This document shows, piece by piece, positions 10,250 through 24,721 of a stretch of 64,000 bases of DNA. A model generated the notes under the pieces. The model made no database searches. It saw only the letters and a list, made by a program, of their open reading frames with translations, and was not told the origin of the DNA. The translations under genes and the position numbers were made by a program. This stretch comes from Sinonovacula constricta (Eukaryota; Mollusca; Bivalvia; Cardiida; Solecurtidae). The stretch's first letter is position 1. The number at the start of each line of letters is the position of its first letter. The stretch lies in assembly GCA_007844125.1 (NCBI GenBank), contig CM017557.1:65046290-65110289 (forward strand), in the 5' to 3' direction.

Positions 10250-10460
10250 AATTACTTAGCTAAGATATTATGTGTACCGCAAAAATTTAGATCAAAGAAC
10301 AAGTTTCGAACGACCTATAGAAAGGCGCTGATTTCTGTTTGGTATATTTGGGCTATATTATAGTATAGCGTCCAACACAAAAGTTGTCCCAGCATTTTTG
10401 AAAATTGATAGTTGCTCATTTATGCAAATATATCATATTAAATGTGCCCTTTTTATGTAA
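10250..10460. repeat. Diverged local duplication, right copy
   Basis: The partner of 9776-10015, in the same orientation and about 480 bp away. Confidence 0.55.
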
Positions 10461-10599
10461 AAAAGGAGATTGGAAGCGAACTTTTTAGCTAGAAAAATAC
10501 ATCTATTCCAGTGAAAAAAAAGTTTGATGTCAATTCGTATTTCATTGGTTAATATGTGAGGATGATTAATTCACTTTTCTCGTTTTGTTTTCAATAATG

Positions 10600-10870
10600 A
10601 AATAATTCTCTCCGTACATATTAACGGGCGACCCCTTATCCATGTGGATTGAGTCCCCAACTTGCAACTTCTCAGTCCCATACCGTGAGGTTTTAAGTCC
10701 TGGCAGTGAGTTATAAAGTAGGGAGGACTTCCAACTAATATGCAGCACACATGCAATGCTACCCAAACATTTGGGGTGGGGGAGGGTGTGTGGGTCTTCC
10801 TCCACCATATATTGGACTTCACCAATATTACCCTTATTATGTCGATGTGATGTAGCAACAAAAAAAAAAC
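10600..10870 (+). mobile_element. SINE related to SINE-B, with A-rich tail
   Basis: Its 3' part (GGGTCTTCCTCCACCATATA, then GTGATGTAGCAAC and A9) resembles the SINE-B tail at 36190-36235. The 5' part is diverged. Confidence 0.5.
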
Positions 10871-12920
10871 AATAACAAAAAATAGAAATTAACTTTGCCT
10901 CAAATGTTAGCGTACCCAAGACTAACACGATTTGCAGACAGTTTTGTAGATACAAGTTCGTTGCAATGAATCTACGCGAGTATCATTAAATTACATTTTT
11001 TTTGTGATTATATGTATTCCGAATAAATCTTCTGCTTTGTAAACACATAATACTTGTACTTGTACTATATCTGCTTCGCGGAAATTGTGTACACGTTAGC
11101 TTTTTCACCAAAAAGATGTTATATGTGAGAACCGGACTTTCCCAAAGCATCGAATTCTCAAAAATGACAGAAATCTGCTAATATTTATCTAGTTTTTCTC
11201 AAAAGTATTGCTTTTAATGAGATGACATCACTATTGTATAATGATTAACTATTGATTTATGTTTAAAGGAAAAAATATAAAACAAACATTTCGTTAATAT
11301 TTACTCAGAAAAACAACTACATGTACTGCAAAGATAAAAAAACGTTTATAAACCTTTTATAAAACAATGACTATTGACTCGTAAACATTTCTCTTTTTAT
11401 TGAAATAGCACTTAAGAGAAAAACAGAAAATATAGGATTTGCTTGACTAAACTAGAACTAAAATACAAACATGTACGTGTTTCCGATTGGTTTGCCTTTA
11501 TTTTCTGACATTGACACGTGCAATTAGTGTTCAACAATTACGCCCTGTTTATTGTGTTAGCTTTGTCTTCTGCCGCATCATGTGTCGAGTAATTTGCGTT
11601 TTACAAGTTTAAAATTAGCATCAATTTCTCGCACAGTAACACAGAGAAAGAAGGTTTTGAGTTCCATACGAAGCGGAACGATGTCTGGCAAGTTTCTGTC
11701 AAGGATATGATGAACAGGATGTTAAACCAGTATCCCCCACTTCATCATATCGCGCCGTGTTTGAAACTGGCACCTGTACGAGAAATCCCGATTCGCTCTA
11801 TTACATACACCTAACCTGCCACGAATACGGTTCTAAGTATTCCGTCATAGACAAGTAGCGTGGATCCAGAATTACCAGCTCACAGCCAATCAGGATTTGC
11901 ACAATGTATCTATAGCGTCTATAACAGTCTATATATGACTTATAATCTTTGCAAGGCGATTGTCAGGAAATGACTTAACAAAGCTGTGTGAGAGATAAAT
12001 AAAACACGTAGAGTCAGGGTTAGCACTTGTTAGCGTGGTTTAAACTAAGTCTAACCCCCATACTTTGATTTTCTTGTCCGGTTCAAGACATCCGGAAGAT
12101 CCATTACAACCTGAGGAGTTATCCTGACATCGAGCCAAAACGACGTCAAAATGCATTCATGTTTCAACACCACCACGATCAAAGGTTGACTAAAAGAATA
12201 GTCTGCAGATGTCTTTAACGTTTGTAGTTGGTGTAATACTCGTGTTCTTTCAGCAAAGGAGTTGGGGACATATTTATATTGGAAGTATTCAGCATAATTA
12301 AGTAAGACTCAAACCATATCAACAGTTTGAAGTTGGCGAGAAATTGTAAAAATGTATGACGTCACTCCAACAGTCTGTCATATCGGATAATCTCATTAAA
12401 TATTATAATCCTTCAACCAAAGATATCAGGTAGGGGAAGAAAGCATTCTGATCGCTGTACTCGAAATTTTTACAAAGAAATTATTTTCAAGCTTTAAAAA
12501 ACGAGTGTAGTACTTAGGCTTCACTCTTAGAGCATATGTGCATCTACTCCCATGTTTCGTCGTGTATCATTCCACGCTCTACAAGCCTGTTTTTTTAATG
12601 AGCTGCAGCGCAAACGCTAATTTCTTTTACCAAACTGTAAGTTTTATTGTTCCGCGCATTTTAACCTTTTGATATTAGGCTATGGTAGTAATGGAGAGAT
12701 GACAGATATTATGCCATAAAACATCCACATTTTCTCGGAGAAGGGCGAGTAGCTGCGCTTGTATTCTTTATGTAGCACTTGATTACCATTTATGCAGTTT
12801 AATAAAAAAAGTAGAATAAATATAAATGCCACGGTACTCAAGAAATTAGACAAATAAATTGACACCCTTTACCTCCTATCTATTATATTGTTTTCATGAC
12901 TCGAAAACTTAGGAGAAATG

Positions 12921-13224
12921 ATATGGGATTGGGATTGGGATTGGGATTGGGATTAGCAGCAGGCATTTTTGCCGATACTGTGCAGCGACATTTCTATCAT
13001 TGTAACACAGGGGCACTTATGAGGTGTCCAGGGACTGAACCCGGCCGTTCCATTATACTGACACCAACGAGTCAGGCGTAATGCTGTCCCCATAGCCCCG
13101 AACGTTAGGAGGGAAGCCACTACTACCAACCCTTAAAGTCTTTGGTTTGACCCGGCCGGGGTTTGGAACTACGACCTCCCGATCCGCAAGCCGACGCTCT
13201 ACCACATGAGCTATTGCGGCCGGT
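12921..13224 (-). mobile_element. SINE-A, minus-strand copy with GGATTG-repeat tail
   Basis: Its head on the minus strand carries box-A-like TAGCTCATGTGGTAGAG and box-B-like GGTTTGACCC/CCCCGGCCGGG words seen also at 37594-37870 and 58856-59127. Its 3' tail is an expanded hexamer of TGGGAT type at 12924-12955. Confidence 0.8.
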
Positions 13225-14667
13225 CGGAGAAAGGATATGACATTTTGCAGCACCAATCAAAACCTATTAATAATTATGCTCACGATCTCCTTGCAAGATG
13301 TCCCGGTTCGAATTCTACAATACTATTTTTAAATTTTTTAATTTTTGATTTTTTCATAAATTTCTTTTTCTTCTTTTACGTATTTACGACCGCTTTATTC
13401 TTTCGGAGAAATTGTTTTTTATATCATTTTTAAATACTAGATTTTTTAAAACTGATGATAAGTTAAAACAACGTGTCTGCCAGTGGTATAACAGCCTTAA
13501 ATTTTTGGACTAAGTGTTACATAACTTTATCTTATGTTGATTTTCAACTGTGTGATTAGTTCGTTGGCCTCCACAGTATTTTGCTTGTATTTTAGCATAT
13601 ACACAAAGAAAATAGACTACCACTGACCTTCTTTACTTAAGTTTCAGTAAAACATTACCAATATTCAAACAAAAACCCTCGTAATGTCCAGTGAATTTAA
13701 CCAAATATATTGCAATTTTAGATAAGATGACACGATGCTATATACGTGCGAGTTGTGTGCTAAAATAGACAATTTCTAAATACAAGCACAGAGACACGAC
13801 ATTAAACACATGAAAGATGCTCTAAAGGTCTACAGTTTCTTGCTGTTGTTTCTTTTTCAGTGATCATGTTTAATGAAATCAAAACTTGTTTTGAAAATAT
13901 GTCTTCTTTGGAAACATTAAAACATAATCAGGTATATTTCGACGCCATTCGCTGTTTTCCAAACCATTGCTCAGTGCCAAGTCTCGCCAGAAACAAGGTG
14001 AAGTCTCGCTCGTACGAGATAAGAGGGCTCGGGACCAGCGGTGGGCCTACCAGACGACTGATACCCGGCCTAGAACATCCATTCTTCCTAATTAGCTTTT
14101 CAAGACAACGCCACTTACCCAGTCACTTATAAGTCCTATAAATCTCCCCAGAATCATTTAGGATATTTTATCACGCCTAATCACTTAACAATCAGTAAGG
14201 TTTAGACTAGTTGTACCGCGTGCACTTTGGAACGTATGACCTGAATTACCTGAATGAAGCTAATGCCCCTCGACGTATTGCCTTTTAACATGGCGCATTT
14301 TATGCGTAATAAACAGGTATTAGAAACAGTACATGTAAGTCGGTCAATCAGATTGTTGAATGTTGTGATGGTGGTGTTGCAGATGATTCTGTTGTTATTT
14401 TGTGCTTAAAAATATGTTTTGAGTTAACAATTACAGAAGTAATGCAATTACTATGAGGTGCTCCACTGTTTCATAATCAAACTTAATTTGGATTGATGAC
14501 TGATCTTTAGAGTTCGAGACACACAAATGCATTTAACGTTATCTACTTTTAATTATAAAACGATAGAAACAACATATATATTAAACCTCAACAAAGGGCA
14601 AGGTGTTTTACCTAAGGCATTCTAATTGAATTTTTGAAATTCTCATTCAACTGCCTTTACTTTCGAT

Positions 14668-14886
14668 TCTTCGTGGTCTAGTAGTTAAGACAATGGAGTC
14701 CGGATCGGAGGGTCCCGGGTTCAAAACCGAAACTGATCACAGGATGTTAGTCCTTGGGCAAGACTATTTACTGCACATTGGTTGATCCATGTTATCCGTT
14801 CCTGAGTACTGGTTCTACCCAGGAAGTGGGCAGTCGAAAGAGGTTAATATAAGATGAAAGAATGATCGACTATAAATAAATAGGTT
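14668..14886 (+). mobile_element. SINE-C, tRNA-derived
   Basis: The tRNA-like head TCGTGGTCTAGTAGTTAAGA is followed by box B GGGTTCAAAACC, a body with CCTTGGGCAAGACTATTTAC and GGTTCTACCCAGGAAGTGGG, and a tail of ATAAATAAATA. An inverted partial copy lies at 22003-22142. Confidence 0.75.
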
Positions 14887-17800
14887 GAAACTAAACTAAA
14901 ATCTACCAATGATTGTTTAATTCCCGACACCAGCTGTGGCAGATTTTCACGTCCAGGTTTCTTTCCATGCTCAGTGTTTCGTCATAAATCCTCTACAGGG
15001 TGTGTAAGTACAGTCACTACAGACAGCCCTACACGAAATTGCAACTAACGAACATGCAAAAAACGCGCGCTAGGTAAACAACAGTAAGTAAAAAAACAAT
15101 GCTGTGCGATAAAAACGAGATAGAAAATTGTCTGGATGCTCCGATAGAGAGACACTATTAGCAGACGAGTTGATTTCTGGCGGTGTTACGGAACACAGGA
15201 TGGGTAAAAAAGGCCAAACAGATGCGAACAATTGGAAATATTTTAGTGATGTAAAAAAGAATCAAAGATATGTCTGGCCTAGTATTATAGTTTTTCAGAT
15301 GACAAGAATGTTATACTCTAAAGTTAAATGTTCAATGCCACATGCAGCAAAATGGAACGACGTAAGTTCCAATTTGGATTGTCTTCAGTGTTCTTTCATT
15401 AGTCCATCTATCTCATTTTCTTTTTATCTTTTTTGTTTTTCTGCCAAACTGCCCATTCTCCGTTCTTTCTTTCTCCCTCTGCCTGCCTCACTATCACATA
15501 TCCAAACTTTTCTTTCTTTCCTATTATTTCCTTCTTTAATAATTCTTTTGTTTTCCCCCATTATTTGGCAGACGACCCATGAAATTCGTGTGCTGTTAAT
15601 TGACATTTAGGTAGCGATTAACGGTCTAAACAGATCCACTTTCTCTGATGTTTATGGAATAGAACATTGCGTTGTTTTGCTCTGTGTTATCTACATCAAG
15701 ACGTTCGTAAATAAGACGGTGGCTCGACTCCCTGCCATTTGTTATCACTTTTATACCTATTACTAGGGTCGGCTATCAAAATCTTATTTCCTGTGCCACT
15801 TTTCACCGCATCTCACACCAAGAACAGTGTCTGTTACACAACGGTGCTGCGTAATGTTGGCACGCCTGTGAGATTAACCTATTTGTATCCTGGCTTAGTG
15901 CAAGAATGACAAATGCATGGTACATATATCTGCATGTCGGGATGAAAATGTGCAAATCCGCGTTTTGTTGAAATTATTATATTGTTTTTAGTAAAAAAAG
16001 AAAAGATTCACTCAATTATACTCGATAGCAGCTATTTTCCTATGTAGTTGCATGATAATAAATTATTTAGTGCCTTTTTATGTACCTTTCTTAATTTTCT
16101 ATTTATCGTTATTAAAGCCAGTGCATATTTATCTGATAACAGCAATTATAATTTCTGCCAACAATGACAAACAGTCTTATCGGTCTTGTTATTTTTATGC
16201 AACGATCGCCATTAAAAACAAACCCCAGCGGTTTTGATTGAAACTTTTTTGGAAAAAAAATCTAGGACGAATGCATGATAATAGATAACACTTACCTTCT
16301 ACACTCCAAAGAAAATACGAGAAGATTTGTATAAATTAACTCCTGGCAAATGTTCTAAGCAGACTCGGTTCGTTTGTTGCATCTCGCTAGTTGTTATCAA
16401 CTTCACAGCATATGAAGAAGACGTATATACTTTTTGCATGCAACCGATACACAAAATCTTGTTGGAACAAACTTCAATTCGGTTACAATAAACAAAGCCT
16501 CTTACGCAATAAAACAATGGAAACTTCAACTGCCTTTGGCACAGTTGCATAGTTTATAGGACCATTTTTAATCGCGGCATAATGAAAGCAATATGCCGTT
16601 TAAATGGTTTTATCCAAATGATAAACAGTGTTTCGGTCGGCTTACATTTTAAGGTAATAAACATTGGCCACTTCAGTTGTCTTTAGACTTGGCTCAGTTT
16701 ACGCATTTTACTATTTGCATAGACTTCATAGCGTATTAAGACAATGTTTATATTTTCGTTTTTGTGTAAGAGATACCCAAATCTAGTTTAAACAAACAAG
16801 TATTCGTCAAAGCTTATATTTAAGGATAAAAAACATAGTCCTGTCATCCTTCTTGGGCGGATTTGGCAGATTTACTGTATATCGTAAATATAGCAATCCA
16901 TTTGATTGAATGCCACTTTAACTGTATTTAAACTTAGACCGCTGCCGTGATCCGACAATTTTATCAAATATTCGGATTATGCTTAAGTTTGATAATTTTA
17001 TGTACGAAGTATTTAAAATACAGTTAAAATTGTCAGTTCTATTATTTTTAAATTTTAAATTGTATAAAACTACATCCTCTGTCTTTATCTGTTGGCAGAT
17101 TAGAAAAGTGGTTCTTAACGGACTATTTTTCAATTAAGCGCGCATGAAGGTAAGTGACCGTTAATTTTCTGTTCTTACTTTATTGTAAATAAACTGCAAA
17201 ATTAGCTGCACTTCGGTCTCAATTTTTTTTCTTGAATTCTTGCCATTCTACGCAGACGAAATATATGTTTTCCACAACTGTAATAATAAAAGATAGACAG
17301 TAGATTATAAGGCAAATTGTGAAAGCTAGCTTACGACATAAACCAAGGATAAAAAATGCTTCTTAGTTGCGACATCTGATCAATTATTGACAGCCTTACC
17401 AGGCAAATGTATAGCACTTTAAGCTGTCAGTGCCCTCTGACAGGGAATTGTTCCTAATTTCATAAAGTGAAGAAACGATGAGAAGAAACAGAATAACATT
17501 AATAGCGTAGTAAGAAAAAAAAGCTGATCTTGACAGTTACATGCATTTAAGATGAGTCGACATTAGCTATGTTTGTATCGACGAAATTCTTTGTACAAGT
17601 CTTCTCAATGTCAATCGAAAACGGCTGTATATTCAGATACACATGACTTAGAAGTGGAAATGAGGAAAATGACAATTAAATGGAATTGTTGTACATGTAT
17701 GTTAAAGAATTTATTTTCAATCGTTGATAGCTGAGGGAGATATACGGTTTCTTAACATTTTTTTTAAAAAAACCCACACCATGCTGCTTGCAAATGAAAT

Positions 17801-20800
17801 CTTCTGTGTTAAATAAATGTAACATTAAGAAACATGCCTCGGCAAAAATAAAAAACAAAATCAGATAAAATAGCTAACAACGGTAAATAGATACGAAATA
17901 ATAAATCATTAAAAACAATTTAATTTGTTTTCATATTATATCTCTAATATTTAATTGCAATTATCTAGGTTATCAGATAAGTTCTATATACAGACTGGAA
18001 GGAATCAAATTTAAGCGGCCCCTTCATTAACCGACCACACGGGGCGCGATAAGTATACATCATCGTGTTCTACCATAATCTTCAAAACATATCGTATTTA
18101 CAGGACTGAGGTTTATGAAACAGTCCGTTTACAGGGTACTCTTTGATCCCGGTTATCGCAACATGAAATCTAGGACTATCAAGTGAAGTAATATTATGTA
18201 AACGGCGATATCAAATTACCAACACGAAATTCGGGACACAAGCTACGGACCGTCGGGAGTTCCTCATCAAAACCCAGTACTGAATGGCATCAAATTCGAA
18301 TGTTACGATAACCCTTAAATCTTACAACTTGCATTGGAAGGAAGCAAAAAGTGCTAAAGCCAGCTGTTCTTTGCACTTAACACTTTCACGATATTGTGCC
18401 AATTAAAATATTTCCGATTTCAAACCATCTGTGTTCCTCTTGGATGAATAAAATTAGAATCCCTCAGTGAAAAATTAAGAAAACTTGGGCTGGATCTTGG
18501 AGATAAAGCAAAGGAAAGTTGTGAAACTAAATACCGGCGCTAAACATATGGGGTATGAAAATCTTCCATCTGTGACGCAAGACGCTTGGAATTAGAGCCT
18601 CTCCTTTTACTGACCATTCCCTCAAAACACCTTGATGACCCAGATCTAAGATAAATTTGCCTTTCGTATTATGATGACTTAGAGCCTGTTCAGCAAGAAA
18701 ACGATCAATCTAAGGCCAGTAGCCAAAGATACAAAAACAACAACAGATAAGCCAGAACAGCAAGCTGTCTGGTCAAGATCTATACTATATGCTGCTGACG
18801 CCTCTAAGTACATGGTGTAAATTACACATCTTATTGTTATCAAATATCTCAGAAATAGGTACTGGTTAAACACAAAATGTAGAAGTATAAAACGGGTTGA
18901 CTCTGGCCAACCAATGTAGTAGTTAAGAAACAATCCCTGGCGAGAAGTATCTGGTACAGAAAATTGACCAAAACAATGGCGTCTGAGCCCTCCTTGAGCC
19001 TCGGATTTATTTTAAGTATCTGAAAGGTGTCGGCTGAAACGCGTCAAACTCAATACATCGTTTATTTTGAGAGATGTTTGTAAACTATGCGTCAGTCGCA
19101 ATGAAAAGAAAAGTGCATAGTGCATGCAATGTAGTAAAGATCAGCGGGATTGCGGTAGTGCACTGGATTGCCATTTACGAAAGCACAGGATTGAAATGCA
19201 CAAAAACCAGGCACTTGTAATGTATTTTTTTTATAATTTTATATCTGTTAACTTCTTTAACTAAGAACTATTTTATAGCTTTAAACAACATAAGCGCAAT
19301 TGTAAATTGATTAATTATTTGCGACTTAAGTGAAGTAGTAAAGAAGACAAAACAATTTAAATCCCAGTGGAAATAACTCCTACATTAAATACAGTTTTGA
19401 ATGTAAGTATAATGAAACTAAATAACCATATACATATACATTTTGTGCAACAAGGGCAACGTACGTGCCTTTTCTTTTTTTTTTTTCTTTTTTTTTTTTT
19501 GTTGTTGTTTTGCTTTCCCCCTTTCTTCTTATTTCTTGTGCACAGGTCAACTGTTATAAAATTTAACCCTAGATGTCTTCATGCATAATATACTGTTCAT
19601 GAAATATATATCAGCAATGTACGGTATGGAGAGGGATTTCCTCGACCGTCCTAGACATATGACGGGCAAATAAACTTTAAAAAAGATGACACCGGAAGTA
19701 AACTCAAAGACAAGGTTTTGTAGAACAAAAAATCCCATCTGTTGACAAAGGGCTTGGTTTAAATCCCTATTTATGCTAAATTATGTTCTCGGCGAATGTT
19801 GTATTTCCTGTAAGATTAAATTTCAACACCAATAACAGTACGTGTTGCAGAAATATATAATCGGAGATATGAATCAAGATCCATTCAACTTTGGCCAGTA
19901 TTCAGCAACTATCCTTAGGTAAGAATAGATCGAGTCATGGATTTCAATGCATTAAATTCACACTGAAACGTCAGAAAAAGCTTAGTTTTGTTGGTATGAA
20001 AATTGCGACTTGGACTAAAGTCATGACTTAAGAAGTGTAAGAATGGTTGGTGAAAACGGGCCTTTATTGCACTTAAACAAAACATTTGAATTTGACGTGA
20101 TAAATAACAAATTGGTAATAAAATGTGCGTGCAGTTCAATACAGACAGTTCACAGACGTAACAGAAAAAGAATCTCCAAAACATCAAGAAGGAAGAAAGA
20201 TTTGAAAAATTGAAATGTTTATATGCTTTTTTACAGGTTTTTACACTAGATGTTCAGGTCAGTTTGCAGATAAACAATGCAGCTAGATGGGAATTGTTTT
20301 ACAGCCTCGAGATTACAATACGCCGACCACTCTTTTAACGTATCCGAATTAATATTTTATTCCTTTCCAAGCAATAAATGGCTGATAAAACATCACCACT
20401 GAGCAACCTTCGTAAATAATGAATGCGTAAACTGATTTGCTGCCGTAGCAAACCCGCAATCCGATGGGAACTTTCACAGAAGGCAAGAGTCGCAGAATTG
20501 CATAAAGCTGAAAATGATTTACAAACAGTTTCTGCTGTACGAATTACTGCTTTGTAGCGCCTCTGGTGTAATTTGGCTGAATATTTAGCGAATTACGGTA
20601 AGTACAAGTAATCAAGGATGTGTGTACCTTTACTACTTGCTTGCAGGAAGTTATTTTTTCAATGTCGATTAATTAACGTTTGCTACTAAAATTCTACGAA
20701 CCGTATTGCAAGATTAAATGCCGTCAAGAAAACGCTGCGCCGCCAAATCCTTGAATGTCGTCATTTGAAACGTAAATCAATAACAGTGCTGGTGTGAAAT

Positions 20801-21468
20801 TTAGTAAAAGTTATTTTTACGACGTCAGTTATTTTATATTTTCAGAAATAACGTCTGTTTGAATTACGCATGCGTAATGTTTGGCGTTTTTTATGATTTT
20901 TTTGTAATAAGAAAGGTCATGAGTCATTTATTACGGAGCATTTTTTTAATCTTTGCTCAATGATGTGCACCTTTGAAGTAGGGACACCTTTCAATAATGG
21001 CTGTTTTCGTTTCTAACTATATATTAATTTCTATGCTGAAATATTGGTTTTACTCAGAAGTTATATAAAAACTAATTACATAACATCAAAAATTTAAACT
21101 GTATGCACTTTGCACAACACGTTATGTAAAATAAAAGCGAATTAAGTGTTCCGAATTACCTTTTTCACTTTAAAGACAATATCAATTATTATCCATGATA
21201 TTTTGACCAATCTGAACACTTAAACATACATGTATACGTGTCAGATACCTTACGCTTGGATTGAAAATCTTAGCTAAAATACTTCAAGTTTATTTTAGTT
21301 GGCAACTATTTATTGCACATTATCCAATTAGAGTTAATTCGAAACGATAATTGTCAATTTATTTCCGTCTGAAGGTGACATTCACAAACTTACAATGAGA
21401 AATAAATACGATTTGTTGAACGTTACGAATAAACGTGTGAATATTGCTTTTATTTTTCTATGAAAATT

Positions 21469-21817
21469 AAAGGTATGCGACACTTTGCAACGGAAATAAA
21501 ATAGAAAAAAGTAACAGCGGCTTGTTGAACGAGACGCTGTAAGAGTTGTCTTGAAACACCACACATACATGGTGTAAGTGGTGTGAATCCTACCTTGGCA
21601 TATGCTTCATAATGAACTGTTTTACAACCAGCAACCAGTAGTTTGAAAGCGCTTGGCCTCCAACACATTGATAAAGTAACAGTATTATTCCGGTTTTCTA
21701 TAACAAAAATGTGCTCACTGAAAATAGTTTTTTCGCTAAATAGGTGTCTTTGAAAAAATCGGAGCTGCTGGCAAATTAAAAGTATGAAATGGCCCAGCCG
21801 GTCGGATTTCACCTTTA
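21469..21817. mobile_element. Possible MITE with TTAAAGGT ends
   Basis: TTAAAGGTATGCGACACTTT at the left faces GGTCGGATTTCACCTTTAA at the right, about 350 bp apart. The ends resemble the TTAAAGGTGGTATCCGACA family found elsewhere in the window. The interior is not recognisably the same. Confidence 0.4.
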
Positions 21818-22002
21818 AAGTTGTGACGAACTCGTCTTAACTAAAGGAATGATTGTACCTTTGGTTTGTTTTTATCATTTCCAAATACTTAATGACAAAA
21901 TGGTTTGCTTTTGTAAAACAAAAAAATCCGGAGTAAAATCGTCAAATGACACTTTTAAGCCCCCGGTCATTCGAAGCATTTTATTTAAAGTTTAAACCTA
22001 TT

Positions 22003-22142
22003 TATTTATAGTCGATTGGGAAACAAGTTCTTTTAACTTATATTAATCCCTCTCGACTGTCCACTTCCTGGGTAGAACCAGTACTCAGGTACTGAATACC
22101 TGGAGCAATGTGCAGTAAATAGTCTTGCTCAAGGACTAACAT
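22003..22142 (-). mobile_element. SINE-C fragment, minus strand
   Basis: CCACTTCCTGGGTAGAACCA, GTACTCAGG, GCAGTAAATAGTCTTGC and AAGGACTAACAT are the reverse of SINE-C at 14740-14886. Confidence 0.65.
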
Positions 22143-23297
22143 AACATAGTTAATCAATTAAGCAATTTACTTCGAATACGACAAGTATTTGAAAACTCAA
22201 GTGCTCAATATCGAACTGATGTCTGATTTTTTTATCGCATTATCAGAAAAAATGCGAACATAGACAACGTAACAAGGGCTCTACCAATTGTCTTTTTTTT
22301 TGCTACCTTACAAATGAATACGAGAGAACAAATGCATGCATTCTACGGAGATTAAAGAATGCTTGAGTTTTCATCCTCCCAACTCTTGATTGCGTAAAGA
22401 AACAATAGCCACTTGAAGTCGGTAGTTAAATGTTTCCATTCAAAAGCATGCTAAAGCTTAAGACCAAACGTCTACGCACATTAACAGGCATTCGAAGAAT
22501 TCCACATCACATCAGCTCAGTGGGTGGGGGTGAGGGTAAAGTATCTTTCTTCCAATCAATAATGCGCAGTTTCGATACAACGAAATAGTAAGTGGTGCCA
22601 AATATCCAAGTTTTATGTTACCCGTATATTTCTATGTCTGTACAAACGGGCAATGAACGAAAATGAGTAAAGAAAATATAAAGGCTTAACATTCGGAACA
22701 CCTCGGCTATTTGACTTTCCGGTCCAGAACAGGTCCGAGATGTTGTATAAGGTGTAATTATATTGGTTGCGGTTGATGACATTTTTGTAACGTTAAAGAA
22801 AGTACTAATGTAATACTTTTAGAAGGTCCAGAAGTGATGATAGAGCGTTGAAGAGACGAGAAAAGAAAAAAAAGAGTACTAAGAAAATAAAAAATGAAAG
22901 AAATAAGCATTCAAGTTAACAAACGAAGAATATATAGAGATATAGAGAAAACGAAAAGAAAATGAACGAATGAAGATAAGAAGACCGATTTTTTTCGATC
23001 ATTTATTTAAAACTTTGTGATAATAATAATGCATTACCAGTTATCACAAATTGGCTACTTGTCAATCATGCTTTACACTTTTTCTATGACACACTCTAAT
23101 AATATTTATCGAGGGGATATTTTTCCTGCATAAACAGCAGAATAAATTAATTACTTTCATCGCTTCTCAGTTTAATAACTCACATCGAAATCAATGTGCA
23201 TAGCGAGAAAATGTGCATATCTTTCATGGACATCTTCCTGCATGCAGTAAATATTGATGTTGTTTAATAGAGTCGAAAGATTAAAGACGGAATCCGC

Positions 23298-23682
23298 CCA
23301 ATCGGAACACCTCGGATAATTCACGAATCATCTCTCGGATGTATGTAGGTATTCGGATAACCTCGGCCATTTCCCTCAATGGGACTACTTTAGTGACAGA
23401 CGTCAAAACAAAGATGGCAGCTCGGATGACAAATTACTACAGTACAATGCCTGTAAAACTTTAATTTGTGGCGGCATCAGATTTAAATAAATCAATTTTA
23501 ATTTACCCAGCGCAGCAGACACACAGTTGTCAAACGATGAATTTGTTTATGTTTTGTGCGAACTACATTTAGGCAGATTCTTCTTCCGACTTCCGATCGT
23601 GATTTCAATAAGTATCATTGCACCAGGTACATCCGAGGAATGGTTGTCCTGAGGACGGAATTACCCGAGGAGTTCCGATTGG
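23298..23682. mobile_element. MITE with CCAATCGGAAC terminal repeats, copy 2
   Basis: It shares almost the whole sequence of 1529-1900, for example CGGATAATTCACGAATCATC, AAAACAAAGATGGCAGCTCG and ACCCAGCGCAGCAGACAC. The ends are CCAATCGGAACACC and GAGTTCCGATTGG. Flanking 8-bp repeats GAATCCGC (23290-23297) and GTATCCGC (23683-23690) differ by one base. Confidence 0.8.
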
Positions 23683-23730
23683 GTATCCGCCAGATTGAGC
23701 CAGAAAATGGACAGAGGCATATGGTTAACT

Positions 23731-24232
23731 TTAAAGCCTGGTATCCGACAGTTTGCCTATATCTAATAAGTGTAACAACACACTTATCTCTGTTCTGGGG
23801 AATGTGTGCATAATTGCTGCATTAACTTCTACTTAAGTTTAAGTAAAGGCTGTTTATAATATTACCTAAACTGAAAGACTGCGCAAATCTTGAAATGCAT
23901 CGCATTAAGTATCAATTACTTCCAAATCTAAAAATAAGCCCGATGAGGATTTCAGCTAAAAATAGATTTTTGACGTCATATCTGATTACCCGAATTATCA
24001 TGTAATGCGATCTTCAAATTAAATAGTCACGTGGTTTTCTAAGTTCAAAAATAGTGAACTTGCAGCGTGGTTCGAATAAGAAATACATGCTTGTAATGCA
24101 AGTGGGTGTTACGCTTTACTTTTCACTTAGATGTAGGGTAGCGTTATTTTTGCATGATTTGTTAATGTAACAATAATTTATTTGGTTGCATGAGGCAGAA
24201 AATGATGAAAAGTGACGGGTACCTTCTTTAAA
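23731..24232 (-). mobile_element. MITE-T (TTAAAGGTGGTATCCGACA ends), reverse orientation
   Basis: The left end has GGTATCCGACAGTTTGCC and the right end GGTACCTTCTTTAAA. The interior words TCACGTGGTTTTCTAAG and GCAGCGTGG are shared with copies at 31017, 37281 and 63008. It is diverged and non-coding. Confidence 0.65.
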
Positions 24233-24721
24233 TGTTTTACTAAACGCTGTTTCCTCCAGTTTTAGATTTGTGTGTGAGATATTTAATATCACAAAACTGA
24301 TTTCAATGGGGCGAATCCTGCATTTGCGGCACAGCTAACTCATTTCAGAATCAGCCACAAGGAGTTTGGAACTGCTTGGCCACAAACTAATAAGCTATAT
24401 CTTCAGCATCCTGTATTTGTTTTCTTAAGGTACAAAGCAATGAATAAAAAATCAGTTTTAAAATTCTTTTATTAAAAATAAGTTTGTTTTTGTTACCCCG
24501 GCATAATCCCAATCTGTATTTTGCAAAAAAATCCCCATTGCGTCTAACGATAGACCAGAAATATAAGAACACTGATAATTGTCCAATTGAGCATGGTTTA
24601 CGCCGTCTTGTCACTAAAGTGATGATACAATTGTCAGAAATGAACAAACGTCCTATGAAGAGCAATTATTCTTTATACCATATTCTTGTTTATACCTCTA
24701 CACACAGTTGATTTTTTTACT

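Noticed and set aside
10566..10955. 129-residue minus-strand open frame
   Set aside because: It overlaps a plus-strand SINE-like repeat with an A-rich tail and shows no domain.
15128..15610. 160-residue plus-strand open frame
   Set aside because: It starts at TTG, the second half is Phe/Leu/Ser low complexity from a pyrimidine-rich tract, and no domain is seen.
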